A stretch of DNA of 35,799 nt from Marinobacterium weihaiense (GTDB lineage Bacteria > Pseudomonadota > Gammaproteobacteria > Pseudomonadales > Balneatricaceae), in the NCBI RefSeq assembly GCF_019061305.1, contig NZ_JAHQZT010000024.1, forward strand, positions 1-35,799, given 5' to 3'. This document shows, piece by piece, positions 10,214-19,512 of this stretch. How positions within the stretch are numbered: the stretch's first letter is position 1; each line of letters begins with the position of its first letter. The translations under genes and the position numbers were made by a program. The notes under the pieces were generated by a model. That model had not been told where the DNA came from, made no database searches, and worked only from the letters and a program-made list of their open reading frames with translations.

Positions 10214-11251
10214 CTACCCCTGCTGATACAGTTTTCTCAATGCCTGGCACTCGCACTGCAACCAATACTCGTCCTTGCGTTTGCGCACCCGGGTCTTGCT
10301 GCTGTTGCATTCGGGACAAGCGGTTTTCATTGATGTATTGGTCTCACACTGGCCACATTTGACGTAATAGCCGTACTGGCCATACATGGCAGTCAGGTTC
10401 TCTTTACTACCGCATTTTTTGCAGGTAACACCAATGATGTCGGTTTGTGCCGATGCGTTGTATGTCGGTGGCGTTTCGTTCAGCTGTGCAATGGCTACAG
10501 TTGTTTCCTTCTGAAGAGGAGGAGGCGCAGAGGCTACAGCTGTTTTTACGGGTTTGGGCGGAAGTTCAGGGATAGGCTTCTCTGTCGGGTGGAGAACAGT
10601 AGACCCAAGTTGCTGGTAATGCTCCAGTAGAAACGTACCTATGCGGCTCATCTCCTCAGCAGAAAAATGAGGTTTGCTGGAGAATGCCGCTGTGATTCTG
10701 GAGTATCCACCTATCCCCTGCACTTCATCGGCAATAAATTCACTTTTGACAACCCTTTTGCTGAGCTCTGAGGGCATGCTCTCACGATGCAGAATACAAC
10801 TGCTGGAGACCGTACACAGCACATCCCATTCCCTGAACCTTACCTTTTGCTGCACCCTGCCCAGAAGCATTTTGCCCAGAAAATGTTCGACGTGAGCCCC
10901 CATAAAGTCGCGCAACAACTCCATCTGCAACTCGGCCTGACGGATGGGCGATGGCATGCCGCTCCACTGCCCCTTGTAACTGCGCGACCACTCGCCCTGG
11001 GCATTCACTTTGACTTCACCGTAAATGCTTTTGGATTCGATGACGATGAAGCCGGCACGGTGCACGATCAGATGATCGATCTGGGCCGTTTCATCATTGT
11101 GCGTAAAGCGGTAATCATTGAGTACCAGTATGTTGGGGTCGTTCTTGAAGGCACGGCGCAGGTAAAAGGCAACGTCTTGCTCCTGGCGCTCGCCCGCCGC
11201 ACGGCGCGGATCGGTGGTCGCTGAAGGCTCCTTGTATTTCAGGATGGTCAT
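10214..11251 (-). CDS. NERD-domain protein with C-terminal zinc ribbon (putative nuclease)
   Basis: The 345-residue protein has an N-terminal NERD domain, a restriction-endonuclease-like fold. AQIDHLIVHRAGFIVIESKSIYGEV (about residues 56-80) supplies the D and ExK residues of a PD-(D/E)xK site, and GERQEQDVAFYLRRAF precedes it. A proline- and threonine-rich linker (about 225-265) leads to cysteine pairs CKKC, CGQC, CPEC and CEC, two zinc ribbons like those of topoisomerase I tails. The start has a strong site, GGAGG. It ends 53 bp upstream of cas3 on the same strand, so it may be co-transcribed with the CRISPR genes. Whether it serves defence is not shown by sequence. Confidence 0.8.
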   Translation of the reverse strand: MTILKYKEPSATTDPRRAAGERQEQDVAFYLRRAFKNDPNILVLNDYRFTHNDETAQIDHLIVHRAGFIVIESKSIYGEVKVNAQGEWSRSYKGQWSGMPSPIRQAELQMELLRDFMGAHVEHFLGKMLLGRVQQKVRFREWDVLCTVSSSCILHRESMPSELSKRVVKSEFIADEVQGIGGYSRITAAFSSKPHFSAEEMSRIGTFLLEHYQQLGSTVLHPTEKPIPELPPKPVKTAVASAPPPLQKETTVAIAQLNETPPTYNASAQTDIIGVTCKKCGSKENLTAMYGQYGYYVKCGQCETNTSMKTACPECNSSKTRVRKRKDEYWLQCECQALRKLYQQG

Positions 11252-11343
11252 TCGTCCTCCTTGGACAGAATTCTGTTTACATCCCTATGCTAACCATTTT
11301 AATCAGGCTTGGGCAGACGCGAAAAGTCGCAGATCCCCGACGA

Positions 11344-11634
11344 CTACCTCCGCCGCTGCTTCGCGACCCAGGCCACATGTTTCTGCAGCTGCGGATCGGC
11401 CCTTAGCCGTTCAAGGGTGCTGTAATCCCGCGCCAGGGCCATTTCGTCGTGACGCTCGTGGATGCCGTTATGGCAGGCACGACACACCCAGATGCCTGCG
11501 TTCAGCTGCGCACGGGTATACTGTTTCTGAAAGCGTGGTCGGCGATGCATCTTGCGTGGAATCAGGTGATGAAACGTCAGGTCGATATGGCGGCCACACA
11601 ACTGGCACGCCTCGACCGGGGCACGGGTTCGCAT
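11344..11634 (-). CDS. HNH endonuclease-like protein
   Basis: The 96-residue protein is almost entirely an HNH nuclease fold. CQLC (about residue 11), HHLIPRKMH (about residues 22-30) and CRACHNGIH supply the zinc-binding cysteine pairs and the catalytic histidine region, with N and H in CHNGIH. The ATG at 11634 has AAAGGAG 7 nt upstream and is preferred over an upstream TTG. It lies 92 bp before the NERD gene on the same strand. Stand-alone HNH proteins of this size are common, and the substrate cannot be told from the sequence. Confidence 0.8.
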   Translation of the reverse strand: MRTRAPVEACQLCGRHIDLTFHHLIPRKMHRRPRFQKQYTRAQLNAGIWVCRACHNGIHERHDEMALARDYSTLERLRADPQLQKHVAWVAKQRRR

Positions 11635-11761
11635 GGGCAGGCTCCTTTGCAACGTGCGGCTGATACGCGCGGCACGGGGGCCAGGATCATTCGTTCAAGT
11701 CCGCTGCGCGTCTGCCGATAACTGTATATTCTTCGATCAACCCCAACATGCCGAGCCGATC

Positions 11762-12901
11762 ATGAAAGTGCAAACGCCTACCACACAGATTTACTCCTCC
11801 CGCCCGCAACCGGAGATGGACAAATCCAGAGCGGCGGCCCAACAGAACCCCACCCAGGTGATGCTGGGCAAGCTGGCCGAGCAGATTCCCGGCATGTCCG
11901 CGGACAAATTGTCGGGGCTGGATGCGGACAACTTCACCCCCGACAAGGTCGCCGGGCGTATCAGTGACTTTGTTGCCAAGGGGCTGGATGCGGCGCGGGC
12001 ACGCGGTGCGTCGGACGAGCGTCTGAACCAGATGTACGACGCCGCCGTGAAAGGCGTGGAAAAGGGCTTCAAGGAGGCGCGCGAGATCCTGGACAGCCTC
12101 GACATGCTCAACGGCAGCATCGCGACCCAGGTGGACGAGACCGAAAAGCTCACCTTCGAGGCACTGACCGAGATTGCACCGGGCAGTCGTGAAGCCCAGG
12201 CACAAGCCGTCATGGGTGCAGCCGAACGTTACCGCAACGCCGAGGACATGTCGCTGACGGTGAAGACGCAGGATGGTGACGAGGTCAGCATCAGCTTCAG
12301 CCGCAACCAGAGTCAGGATATGCGCATGGGCGCCGGTGTGGACAGTGACGGCAACGCGGTGGCCTGGATGGATGTCAGCCGCAGCGAAAGCAGCCAGTAC
12401 CAGTTCAGCGTCAAGGGGGAACTGGATGAGGGCGAGATCGACGCCCTGCAGCAGATGATCCGCGATATTGCCGGCGTAGCCGACGAGTTTTTCAACGGCG
12501 ATGTACAAAAGGCCTTTGAGCAGAGCGCCGATATCAGCTTTGATGCCAGTGAACTCCAGTCCATGCAGCTGGACATGAGCTACAGCCGCAGCTGGGCGCA
12601 AGCCAGCACCTATGAACAGGTCGGCAATCTGGATCAGCCGAAGGACAAGCCGGGGCTGCGGTTGGGTCAGCTGATGAAGGATCTGGCCGAAAGTGCAGGC
12701 GCGCCCTCTTTGGGATTCCTGCAATCACCGGCCCAGGCCGGGCGCGATATTCTGGGTGGTCTGGTGGAGCAGGATACCCGCTTCCAGGATGCACTCGAAG
12801 CACTCAAGGCCAGCTACCGCGACAACTTGCAGCAGCTGGTGGATACGGTACTGCCGCTGCCTGAAGCCGAAGCCCCCGAGGAAGAGCCCCGCACAGACTG
12901 A
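11762..12901 (+). CDS. DUF5610-type protein of unknown function
   Basis: The 379-residue, acidic, cysteine-free protein has no signal peptide or membrane helix. Residues about 40-135 (FTPDKVAGRISDFVAKGLDAARARG and KGVEKGFKEAREILDSL) resemble the helical DUF5610 domain of gammaproteobacterial proteins. The remainder includes a beta-rich stretch (MSLTVKTQDGDEVSISFSRNQSQDM and SSQYQFSVKGELDEGEIDALQQMI) and a proline/glutamate-rich tail. The start is chosen at MKVQTPTTQ because the reading frame upstream looks noncoding; the ribosome-binding site is weak. It converges with pxpC, leaving 4 bp. The function is unknown. Confidence 0.75.
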   Translation: MKVQTPTTQIYSSRPQPEMDKSRAAAQQNPTQVMLGKLAEQIPGMSADKLSGLDADNFTPDKVAGRISDFVAKGLDAARARGASDERLNQMYDAAVKGVEKGFKEAREILDSLDMLNGSIATQVDETEKLTFEALTEIAPGSREAQAQAVMGAAERYRNAEDMSLTVKTQDGDEVSISFSRNQSQDMRMGAGVDSDGNAVAWMDVSRSESSQYQFSVKGELDEGEIDALQQMIRDIAGVADEFFNGDVQKAFEQSADISFDASELQSMQLDMSYSRSWAQASTYEQVGNLDQPKDKPGLRLGQLMKDLAESAGAPSLGFLQSPAQAGRDILGGLVEQDTRFQDALEALKASYRDNLQQLVDTVLPLPEAEAPEEEPRTD

Positions 12902-12905
12902 GCCT

Positions 12906-13829
12906 CTAGCCGGTGAAAAAGCGGTAGAACTGCTGCAGTTGCCGCTGGGCGTCATGCAGCGGCATGGGCGCGAAACACACCTCGACATGGGGCTGACGTT
13001 GCGCCAGTGCGAACGCATCCAGTGCAAACACCGTGCCCAGTTTGGGATAGCCGCCGATGGTCTGACGGTCCTTGAGCAGGATGATCGGCTGGCCATCCTT
13101 GGGCACCTGTATGGCACCAAAGCTGACCCCTTCCGAGATAATACCATCGGCCAGCGGCGCCAGCGCCGGGCCGCTCAGGCGTACGCCCATGCGATCGCTC
13201 TGCGGGCTGATGACATAGGCCTCGCGGTAGAAGCGCGTCAGCACCTCGGCCGGGAACAGCGCGCTCTGCTGCCCTTCGATCACACGCAGTGTCAGCGGCT
13301 GGCTGTAGTCGGGTCGGAAACGGTTGGGGACGCTGAAATGCCGTCCCGGCGGCTGGGCCTGGCAGGGCAACAGATCTCCCGCCTGCAGTTGGCTGCCGCG
13401 GCCATCCAGCCCGCCGATCTGCTCACGCATCACCGTGGCCACCGAGCCAAACGTCGGTTCGATGGCGAAACCACCCTGCACCGTCAGGTAGGCGCGCATG
13501 CCCTGTTTGGCATGGCCGAAACTCAGTCGATCTCCCGGCTTCAGATTCAGCGTCTGCCAGTTATCCACCGCGTCACCGTTCAACGTGGGGTGCAGGTCGG
13601 CACCGGTCAGGGCCACTCGCGTAGCCAGCTGCGCTTCCAACTCCAGCCCGCCAAAACAGATCTCGATAGCGGCAGCATCCAACGGATTACCCAGCAAACG
13701 ATTGGCCCACAAATAGGCGTGCTCATCCGCCGCGCCGCCTGTGGATAACCCCAGGTGTTGATAACCGAAGCGGCCCCGATCCTGTATCAGGGCAAGAATG
13801 CCGGGATTAACGATTTTCAGGCCGCTCAT
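12906..13829 (-). CDS. pxpC: 5-oxoprolinase subunit PxpC
   Basis: PxpC is one of three subunits of the ATP-dependent 5-oxoprolinase that opens 5-oxoproline (pyroglutamate), a damage product of glutamine, to glutamate. The 307 residues start [39 protein letters not shown], the signature of the biotin-dependent carboxyltransferase/KipA-like family. IISEGVSFGAIQVPKDGQPIILLKDRQTIGGYPKLG is the other conserved block. The start overlaps the pxpB stop by 4 nt. Last gene of the operon. Confidence 0.93.
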   Translation of the reverse strand: MSGLKIVNPGILALIQDRGRFGYQHLGLSTGGAADEHAYLWANRLLGNPLDAAAIEICFGGLELEAQLATRVALTGADLHPTLNGDAVDNWQTLNLKPGDRLSFGHAKQGMRAYLTVQGGFAIEPTFGSVATVMREQIGGLDGRGSQLQAGDLLPCQAQPPGRHFSVPNRFRPDYSQPLTLRVIEGQQSALFPAEVLTRFYREAYVISPQSDRMGVRLSGPALAPLADGIISEGVSFGAIQVPKDGQPIILLKDRQTIGGYPKLGTVFALDAFALAQRQPHVEVCFAPMPLHDAQRQLQQFYRFFTG

Positions 13830-14515
13830 GACAGCTCCCCGCCTGCCGCCAGAAATTCACGGCGGCTGATCGGCACAAAACGTACCCGGTCACCAGCTTC
13901 CACCGGGCAGAGTCCGTCCAGCGCGGGGTCGAACATCTTCACCGCCGTGCGCCCGAGCAGATTCCAGCCACCCGGCGAAGCCAGTGGATAGACGGCCGTC
14001 TGCTGATCGGCCAGTGCCACCGAGCCTACCGGCACACGGGTGCGCGGCGTCTCCAGCCGCGGCGTTCTCAAAGCCGGGTCCACTTCGCCCATATAGGCAA
14101 AACCGGGCGCAAAACCGATGGCAAACACTTGATAGTCGCGTGCCGCATGCAGGCGGATCACTTCCTCTGTACTGATGCCGTGTAGCCGCGCTACCCGCTC
14201 CAGATCCGGCCCGACCTCAGGGGCATAGTACACCGGTATTTCGACCAGGCGGCCGGTCTCTGCTTGACTGACATCCAGGCGGGACAACAGTGTATTGATC
14301 TGCTGCACTAGATGGGCAAAGTCGCTGCTCAGGGGGTCATAAACCAGCATCAGCGTGGTGTAGGATGGCACCAGGTCGCGCAGTTGATCACCCAGTTCTC
14401 GGGACAGCCGATCCGCCGCCGCGCGAATCACCGGCACCAGCGCCGCGTCGATCTGCTGCCCAAAACGGATGATCAGCGCATCCGGCCCGACGTTGTCGAT
14501 GCTCCAGTGGATCAC
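13826..14515 (-). CDS. pxpB: 5-oxoprolinase subunit PxpB (KipI-like)
   Basis: This is the allophanate hydrolase subunit 1/KipI-like subunit of 5-oxoprolinase. The 229 residues show the family core: [10 protein letters not shown] near the N terminus, [24 protein letters not shown], and [17 protein letters not shown], followed by [35 protein letters not shown]. It starts with GTG, overlapping the pxpA stop (GTGA), and ends overlapping pxpC by 4 nt. The three subunits are therefore likely made in fixed ratio from one mRNA. Confidence 0.93.
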   Translation of the reverse strand: MIHWSIDNVGPDALIIRFGQQIDAALVPVIRAAADRLSRELGDQLRDLVPSYTTLMLVYDPLSSDFAHLVQQINTLLSRLDVSQAETGRLVEIPVYYAPEVGPDLERVARLHGISTEEVIRLHAARDYQVFAIGFAPGFAYMGEVDPALRTPRLETPRTRVPVGSVALADQQTAVYPLASPGGWNLLGRTAVKMFDPALDGLCPVEAGDRVRFVPISRREFLAAGGELS

Positions 14516-15276
14516 GTCCCTTCACCTGCATAAAGTCGATCCAGTGCGGTGCGAATATGTTGCACCGCCATCACGGACTCGGCGTTGTCGCCATGCACGC
14601 AGAGCGTATCCGCCTCCAGCGCCACCTCAGTGCCCTCCAGCGTCGTGACCACACCCGTTTCGGCCAGCTGCAGCGACTGTTGCAGAATGCGCCTGTCGTC
14701 ATGATAGACCGAGCCGGCCACGCTGCGCGGCACCAGGAAGCCGTGCTCGTCGTAGGCACGATCGGCAAAGGCCTCGAACATCAGCAGTGCACCGAACTCC
14801 TCGGCAATGGTCTTCACGGCGCTGTTATCGGCGGTGGCCATCAGCATCAGCGGCAGGGTGCGATCGTATTGGGTCACCCCTTCGAGCACGGCACGCAGGG
14901 TGTCGTGATCACGCATCATGTCGTTATACATGGCGCCATGCGGTTTGACGTAGCTAACCTTCATGCCGTGGGCGCGGGCGATACCGTCCAGCGCACCGAC
15001 CTGGTACTGGATCATCGATACCACTTCCTGCGGGTGGCACTGCAGGCTGCGCCGGCCGAAGCCGACCAGGTCCGGGTAGCTGGGATGGGCGCCGATCAGC
15101 ACCCCGGCATGCTTGGCCAGCAGTACCGTGCGGGTCATGGTCATCGGGTCAGAGGCATGGAAGCCGCAGGCGATGTTGGCCAGGTCCACCAGCGGCATCA
15201 CCTGTTCGTCCAGCCCCATGTTCCAGAGGCCGAAGCTTTCTCCCATATCGCAGTTGAGCAGCAGTCGTTTAGGCAT
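14512..15276 (-). CDS. pxpA: 5-oxoprolinase subunit PxpA (LamB/YcsF family)
   Basis: The first gene of the 5-oxoprolinase operon, 254 residues, of the LamB/YcsF family. The opening [17 protein letters not shown] is the family signature. It is followed by [19 protein letters not shown], the [17 protein letters not shown] block, and [10 protein letters not shown]. It follows the omega-amidase gene by 10 bp, so the whole cluster from the aminotransferase to pxpC may be one transcript, grouping enzymes that salvage glutamine-derived side products. Confidence 0.94.
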   Translation of the reverse strand: MPKRLLLNCDMGESFGLWNMGLDEQVMPLVDLANIACGFHASDPMTMTRTVLLAKHAGVLIGAHPSYPDLVGFGRRSLQCHPQEVVSMIQYQVGALDGIARAHGMKVSYVKPHGAMYNDMMRDHDTLRAVLEGVTQYDRTLPLMLMATADNSAVKTIAEEFGALLMFEAFADRAYDEHGFLVPRSVAGSVYHDDRRILQQSLQLAETGVVTTLEGTEVALEADTLCVHGDNAESVMAVQHIRTALDRLYAGEGT

Positions 15277-15286
15277 GACGTGCGTC

Positions 15287-16075
15287 TCAGTTCACCGGGG
15301 TGTCGGTCAGTTCAAACGCATCGGCATCCTGCCAGGAGGGAAACTTTGACCGAAACTGCTTCAGGTCCTCCCCATTGAGCAGACCGGTCTTGATGAAAGG
15401 TTCGCCAGCCGGGCCATCGAGCAGGGCCTGGCCCTTGAAGTCCACCAGCAGGCTGTCGCCGCTGTAATCCAGTCCCTTACCATCTTCGCCGACGCGGTTC
15501 ACGCCCGCCACATAGCACTGGTTTTCGATCGCCCGTGCCAGCAGCAGAGTACGCCAGGGATGGCGGCGCGGCGCCGGCCAGTTGGCGACACACAGCAGCA
15601 GATCGTAATCGTCACGGTTGCGGCACCAGACCGGGAAGCGCAGGTCGTAGCAGATCTGGGGCAGGATGCGCCAGCCCTTGTATTCGATCACCAGGCGCGT
15701 CTGACCGGCCACGTAGTATTCATGCTCGTTGGCCATGCGAAAGAGGTGATGCTTATCGTAATGATGTACCTCACCTTCCGGGGTGACGAACAGCAGACGG
15801 TTGCGGTAACCCTCGTCTTCAATCACCACACTGCCGCACAACGCTGCACCCAGTTCACGCGCCTGCTGCTGCATCCAGGCCAGCGTCGGTCCCGGCATGG
15901 GCTCGGCCAGGTCGGCCGGTGACATGGTAAAGCCGGTGGTGAACATCTCCGGCAGCACGATCAGGTCGGTCTGCCCCGCCAGCGGTGCCAGCAGCTCGGT
16001 CAAGCGAGTCCGGTTGACCTCGGGCTGCTGCCAGTTCAGGGTCGTCTGCACCAGACTGATTCTCAGATTTTGCAT
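15287..16075 (-). CDS. Nitrilase-family omega-amidase (YafV-like)
   Basis: It probably hydrolyses 2-oxoglutaramate (or 2-oxosuccinamate) to the dicarboxylic acid and ammonia. The 262 residues contain the nitrilase triad: E in [12 protein letters not shown] (about residue 42), K in YDKHHLF (about 113), and C in [12 protein letters not shown] (about 147). The match is best to the YafV/omega-amidase branch. The gene overlaps the upstream aminotransferase by 13 nt. A transaminase that uses glutamine as amino donor makes 2-oxoglutaramate, so the adjacent pair forms a two-step unit that drives methionine salvage forward. Confidence 0.88.
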   Translation of the reverse strand: MQNLRISLVQTTLNWQQPEVNRTRLTELLAPLAGQTDLIVLPEMFTTGFTMSPADLAEPMPGPTLAWMQQQARELGAALCGSVVIEDEGYRNRLLFVTPEGEVHHYDKHHLFRMANEHEYYVAGQTRLVIEYKGWRILPQICYDLRFPVWCRNRDDYDLLLCVANWPAPRRHPWRTLLLARAIENQCYVAGVNRVGEDGKGLDYSGDSLLVDFKGQALLDGPAGEPFIKTGLLNGEDLKQFRSKFPSWQDADAFELTDTPVN

Positions 16076-17211
16076 AGTCGCTCCGCGGCCTGATCAAGGG
16101 TCTCTACATGTTTGGCAAAACACAGCCGGATTCGTTTCATGGCCGGCGGCTGTTCATAGAACACGGACAGCGGAATCGCCGCTACGCCGGCGTGTTCGAT
16201 CAGCCAGTGTACAAACTCGGTATCGGGCAAGTCACTGATGGCACTGTAATCCAGTATCTGGAAGTAGGTGCCGGCAACCGGCGCGAAGTCAAAGCGGCTG
16301 TCGGCAAGCCGGGCATTGAGGCGATCGCGCTTGGCCTGGTAAAACACCGGCAGCTGTTGGTCGTGTTCCGGGTGCGCCTGCATATAGTCAGCCAGTGCCA
16401 GCTGCATCGGGGTGCTGGTACTGAAAGTGACATACTGGTGCACCTTGCGCAGTTCGGTGGTCAGCGGGGCCGGCGCCACGCAATAGCCCAGCTTCCACCC
16501 AGTGGTGTGATAAGTCTTGCCGAAGGAGGACACCACGAAACTGCGTTCGGCCAGTGCCGGGTAGCGGTGGACGCTCTGGTGGTCGGCGCCGTCGAAGACG
16601 ATATGTTCATAGACTTCGTCGGCCAGCAGCAGAATGTCGGTGCCGGCCACCAGTGAGCTCAGGGCGTCCAGATCCTCGCGGCTCAACACCTGGCCGGTCG
16701 GGTTATGCGGCGTGTTGAGGATGATCATGCGGGTGCGCGGCGTAATGGCCCGAGCCACTTGATCCCAGTCGATGGCAAACCGCGGCGGCGCCAGCGGCAG
16801 GTGCACGGCGCAGCCCCCGTTCAAGGTGATCGCCGGGTCGTAGCTGTCATAGGCTGGATCAAACACGATCACCTCATCCCCGGCCCGCACCACGGCGGCG
16901 ATGGCCGCAAACAGGGCTTCGGTCGCTCCGGCGGTCACGGTCACTTCGCTCGCCGCGTCCACGCGACGGCCATAGCAGCGCTCCACCTTGGCGGCAATGG
17001 CCGTGCACAGCGGTTCGACACCGCTCAGGGGCGCATACTGGTTGGCGCCCTGGCGGATGTAATGATCCACCCGGGACAGCAGTGCCTCGGGGCCGTCAAA
17101 GTCCGGGAAGCCCTGGGACAGATTGATCGCGCCGTGCGCTTGCGCCAGCGCCGACATCTGCGTAAAGATCGTCGTCCCGACGCTGGGCAGCTTGGTTTCT
17201 GGGTATCGCAT
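16063..17211 (-). CDS. Methionine/glutamine-type aminotransferase (YbdL-like)
   Basis: A fold-type I PLP aminotransferase of 382 residues, best matching the YbdL/glutamine transaminase K group, which act on methionine and aromatic amino acids. Features seen: INLSQGFPDFDGP near residue 30, the GATEALFAAI segment contacting PLP, NTPHNPTGQVLS, DEVYEHIVFDG, and SFGKTYHTTGWKLGYC with the PLP lysine at about residue 230. The C-terminal arginine that binds the substrate carboxylate is in MKRIRLCFAK. It heads the leftward aminotransferase-amidase-pxpABC cluster. Confidence 0.88.
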   Translation of the reverse strand: MRYPETKLPSVGTTIFTQMSALAQAHGAINLSQGFPDFDGPEALLSRVDHYIRQGANQYAPLSGVEPLCTAIAAKVERCYGRRVDAASEVTVTAGATEALFAAIAAVVRAGDEVIVFDPAYDSYDPAITLNGGCAVHLPLAPPRFAIDWDQVARAITPRTRMIILNTPHNPTGQVLSREDLDALSSLVAGTDILLLADEVYEHIVFDGADHQSVHRYPALAERSFVVSSFGKTYHTTGWKLGYCVAPAPLTTELRKVHQYVTFSTSTPMQLALADYMQAHPEHDQQLPVFYQAKRDRLNARLADSRFDFAPVAGTYFQILDYSAISDLPDTEFVHWLIEHAGVAAIPLSVFYEQPPAMKRIRLCFAKHVETLDQAAERLCKI

Positions 17212-17225
17212 GACATACTCGGCTT

Positions 17226-17239
17226 GTGATAAAGATCAA
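17226..17239. promoter_or_regulatory. ANR/FNR-like box
   Basis: GTGATAAAGATCAA matches TTGAT-N4-ATCAA at 9 of 10 fixed positions. It lies between the divergent aminotransferase and the 32-residue ORF/TonB receptor unit, 66 bp before the latter. It may link one of the units to oxygen level. I did not find a convincing -10 at the usual distance. Confidence 0.45.
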
Positions 17240-17304
17240 ATACTACCGGACACGGCCAGAACTGCTCAACAAATGCACTGGTTTAACCTTGATCAACAGG
17301 TAGA

Positions 17305-17403
17305 ATGCCCATGCTGGACTGGATTCTGGAGCACAACGGTTTCATTATCGAAGCGATCATCCTGGCGCTGGTTGTGCTGTATGTAGGACTGAAAATAAAA
17401 TAA
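17305..17403 (+). CDS. Small membrane peptide (32 aa)
   Basis: I do not recognise it. The 32-residue ORF (MPMLDWILEHNGFIIEAII..) is one hydrophobic helix (residues about 13-28, FIIEAIILALVVLYVG) with acidic residues before it and a basic end LKIK, so it should insert in the inner membrane. AGG lies 4 nt before the first ATG; a second ATG at 17311 is possible. It ends 18 bp before the TonB-receptor gene and is on the same strand, so they may be co-transcribed. A role as a small subunit or stabiliser is only a guess. Confidence 0.55.
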   Translation: MPMLDWILEHNGFIIEAIILALVVLYVGLKIK

Positions 17404-17421
17404 CCCATGTCCGGAGCGACC

Positions 17422-19512
17422 ATGGCCCGATATCTGCCCCCCTGGCACACACTTGCACTGTTTACCCTGCCGCTGCTGAGCCCGTTGAGCTTGGCTAACG
17501 AACAGCTGTACCTGAGCGAGCAGGCTTTCCTGACCGATATCCCCGAAATCACGTCTGCTACTCGCCTGTCACAACGCCTGACCGATGCACCAGCGTCCAT
17601 CAGCATCCTCAGCCGTGACGTGATCACGGCCTCGGGGGCACGCAACATTCCCGACCTGCTGCGCCTGGTGCCGGGGTTCCAGAGCTATCATGTCGGCGCC
17701 AACACTTTTGCGACCACCTATCATGGCGCCAGCGACAACTTCCCGCGCCGACTGGAAGTCATGGTGGATGGACGCTCGGTCTATCTGCCGCTGTTGGCAA
17801 CGGTGGACTGGACCTCGCTGGGACTCAACCTGCAGGATATCGAGCGCATCGAGGTCGTGCGCGGCTCCAACGTCCCGACGCAGGGCTCCAACGCCTTTAT
17901 GGGCTCGATCAACATCATTACCCGCGAGCCCGCCTCCCAGCATGGCGGTTATGTCAGCGCCAGCGCCGGCAGCCTGAATACACGTGACCTGCAATTCAGC
18001 CATGCCGATGCCCTGGGGCTGTGGAACTATCAGTTGTCAGGCGGACACGAGCAGAACGATGGCCTCGACCGGTTTGATGATGGCCTCAACCGCAACTATC
18101 TGCGACTCAGTACCAGTTATACACCAACCCTGCAGGATACCCTGTGGCTGCAGGCCGGGGTTGACCGCGGCCACACCCATGCCGGTCAAGCCGGTGATGT
18201 GGATGACCGTTACTATCGGCGTGATCATGAAGCCCATTATCAGTACATCAAGTATCAGAACCTGTATTCCGATACCGGTACGTTGCAGCTGACGGCCTAC
18301 CACAACTACTTGGATCTGTCGGTCAGGCGCCAGAGCTTCAAGGAGACCCAACTCCTGCTGGACGACAGCCTGCAGGGCATGCCCTTCTATGACAGTCTGA
18401 GCCCGGAACAGAAAACGGCATTTGTACGCAGCTTCATGGACCTGAATCCGTTGCGCGTCGACCCGGAGCACGGTACGACTCATACCTACGATACCGAACT
18501 GCAGCTCACCGACCGGTTGGGGCGGCTGGACCTGGTCGCCGGCAGCGGCTATCGCTACGAAACAGCAGAAAGTGACGTGCTGCTGCAGGAGGGGCCGGTC
18601 TCGGAAGAGCGCTGGCGCCTGTTCGCCAATGCCGGCTGGGACCTGACGCCACGCTGGCGTCTGGCCAGCGGGTTCATGTACGAAGACAGTTCGGAAGGAA
18701 CAGATGCCTTTTCCTATCGTCACGCCCTGCTCCACCACCCAGACCCACACAGCAGCCTGCGCCTGGGCTATTCCCTCAGTGAGCGCCTACCTTCATTGCT
18801 GGAGCGGCATACCAACTCCACCATCTACCTGCCCTCATCCTCCGGCCCGGTGGTGGTGGACTACAATGCCCGTGCCAATAAAGCTCTGGACACCGAGCGC
18901 ATGAACACGCTGGAGCTAAGCTACTACCGACACCTGGAAACGCTGGATGGCCACCTGGATATCCGCATTTTTCAGGAGGAGCTAACTTCCATGATTGATG
19001 CCTACTTTATTCCGCTGCCTCCCGGTATGGATATGGATGATCCGCCCCGTGTCGGCCAGGGCGATAACCGCTTCAGCTGGCAGAACCGTGGTGCCGAAAT
19101 ACGCTTCAGACACCAGCCAAGTGACAGCTTCTGGTACCTGCTGAACTATGCTTACATCAACACCCGTACCGATACTTGGGAGCGCGGCGCGAAGAAAATC
19201 AAAACCTTCGAAGATGCCACCACGCCCGAGCACACCGCGTCCCTGCTGTTGAACTGGCAACCTCGACCAGCCCTGAATCTGAGCCTGGGCCACTACTACA
19301 TGGACCATGTGGACTGGTTCGAGGGTGACTGGCGTGATGCCTATCACCGCACCGACGTGCGTGCGGCTTACAACTGGCAGCTGACGTCCCGCAGTGAACT
19401 GGAAGCGGCACTGACGATTCAGAATGCATTCGGGCCAACCTATTCGGAGTTCTATCGCTACAACCAATTCGACCGCCGCACCTGGCTACAACTGACCCTC
19501 AGGTACCAGTGA
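17422..19512 (+). CDS. TonB-dependent outer-membrane receptor
   Basis: An outer-membrane active transporter, 696 residues. A signal peptide (MARYLPPWHTLALFTLPLLS.., cut near SLA-NEQ) is followed by a plug domain with DAPASISILSRDVITASGARNIPDLLRLVPGF (about residues 52-83) and LQDIERIEVVRGSNVPTQGSNAFMGSINIITREP. A long beta-barrel fills the rest. The start at 17422 has CGGAG 6 nt upstream; an ATG at 17407 would add 5 residues. The last residues, WLQLTLRYQ, lack the usual final phenylalanine. The ligand is unknown. The stop overlaps the binding-protein gene, pointing to a joint uptake/sensing unit. Confidence 0.9.
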   Translation: MARYLPPWHTLALFTLPLLSPLSLANEQLYLSEQAFLTDIPEITSATRLSQRLTDAPASISILSRDVITASGARNIPDLLRLVPGFQSYHVGANTFATTYHGASDNFPRRLEVMVDGRSVYLPLLATVDWTSLGLNLQDIERIEVVRGSNVPTQGSNAFMGSINIITREPASQHGGYVSASAGSLNTRDLQFSHADALGLWNYQLSGGHEQNDGLDRFDDGLNRNYLRLSTSYTPTLQDTLWLQAGVDRGHTHAGQAGDVDDRYYRRDHEAHYQYIKYQNLYSDTGTLQLTAYHNYLDLSVRRQSFKETQLLLDDSLQGMPFYDSLSPEQKTAFVRSFMDLNPLRVDPEHGTTHTYDTELQLTDRLGRLDLVAGSGYRYETAESDVLLQEGPVSEERWRLFANAGWDLTPRWRLASGFMYEDSSEGTDAFSYRHALLHHPDPHSSLRLGYSLSERLPSLLERHTNSTIYLPSSSGPVVVDYNARANKALDTERMNTLELSYYRHLETLDGHLDIRIFQEELTSMIDAYFIPLPPGMDMDDPPRVGQGDNRFSWQNRGAEIRFRHQPSDSFWYLLNYAYINTRTDTWERGAKKIKTFEDATTPEHTASLLLNWQPRPALNLSLGHYYMDHVDWFEGDWRDAYHRTDVRAAYNWQLTSRSELEAALTIQNAFGPTYSEFYRYNQFDRRTWLQLTLRYQ

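Noticed and set aside
11633-11761. Extension of the DUF5610-type protein to an upstream start at 11633
   Set aside because: The extra 43 residues overlap the divergent HNH gene's start and look noncoding; MKVQTPTTQ at 11762 is more natural.
17289-17296. TTGATCAA as a second FNR-type site
   Set aside because: It lacks the 4-nt spacer between half-sites and is a common 8-mer palindrome.
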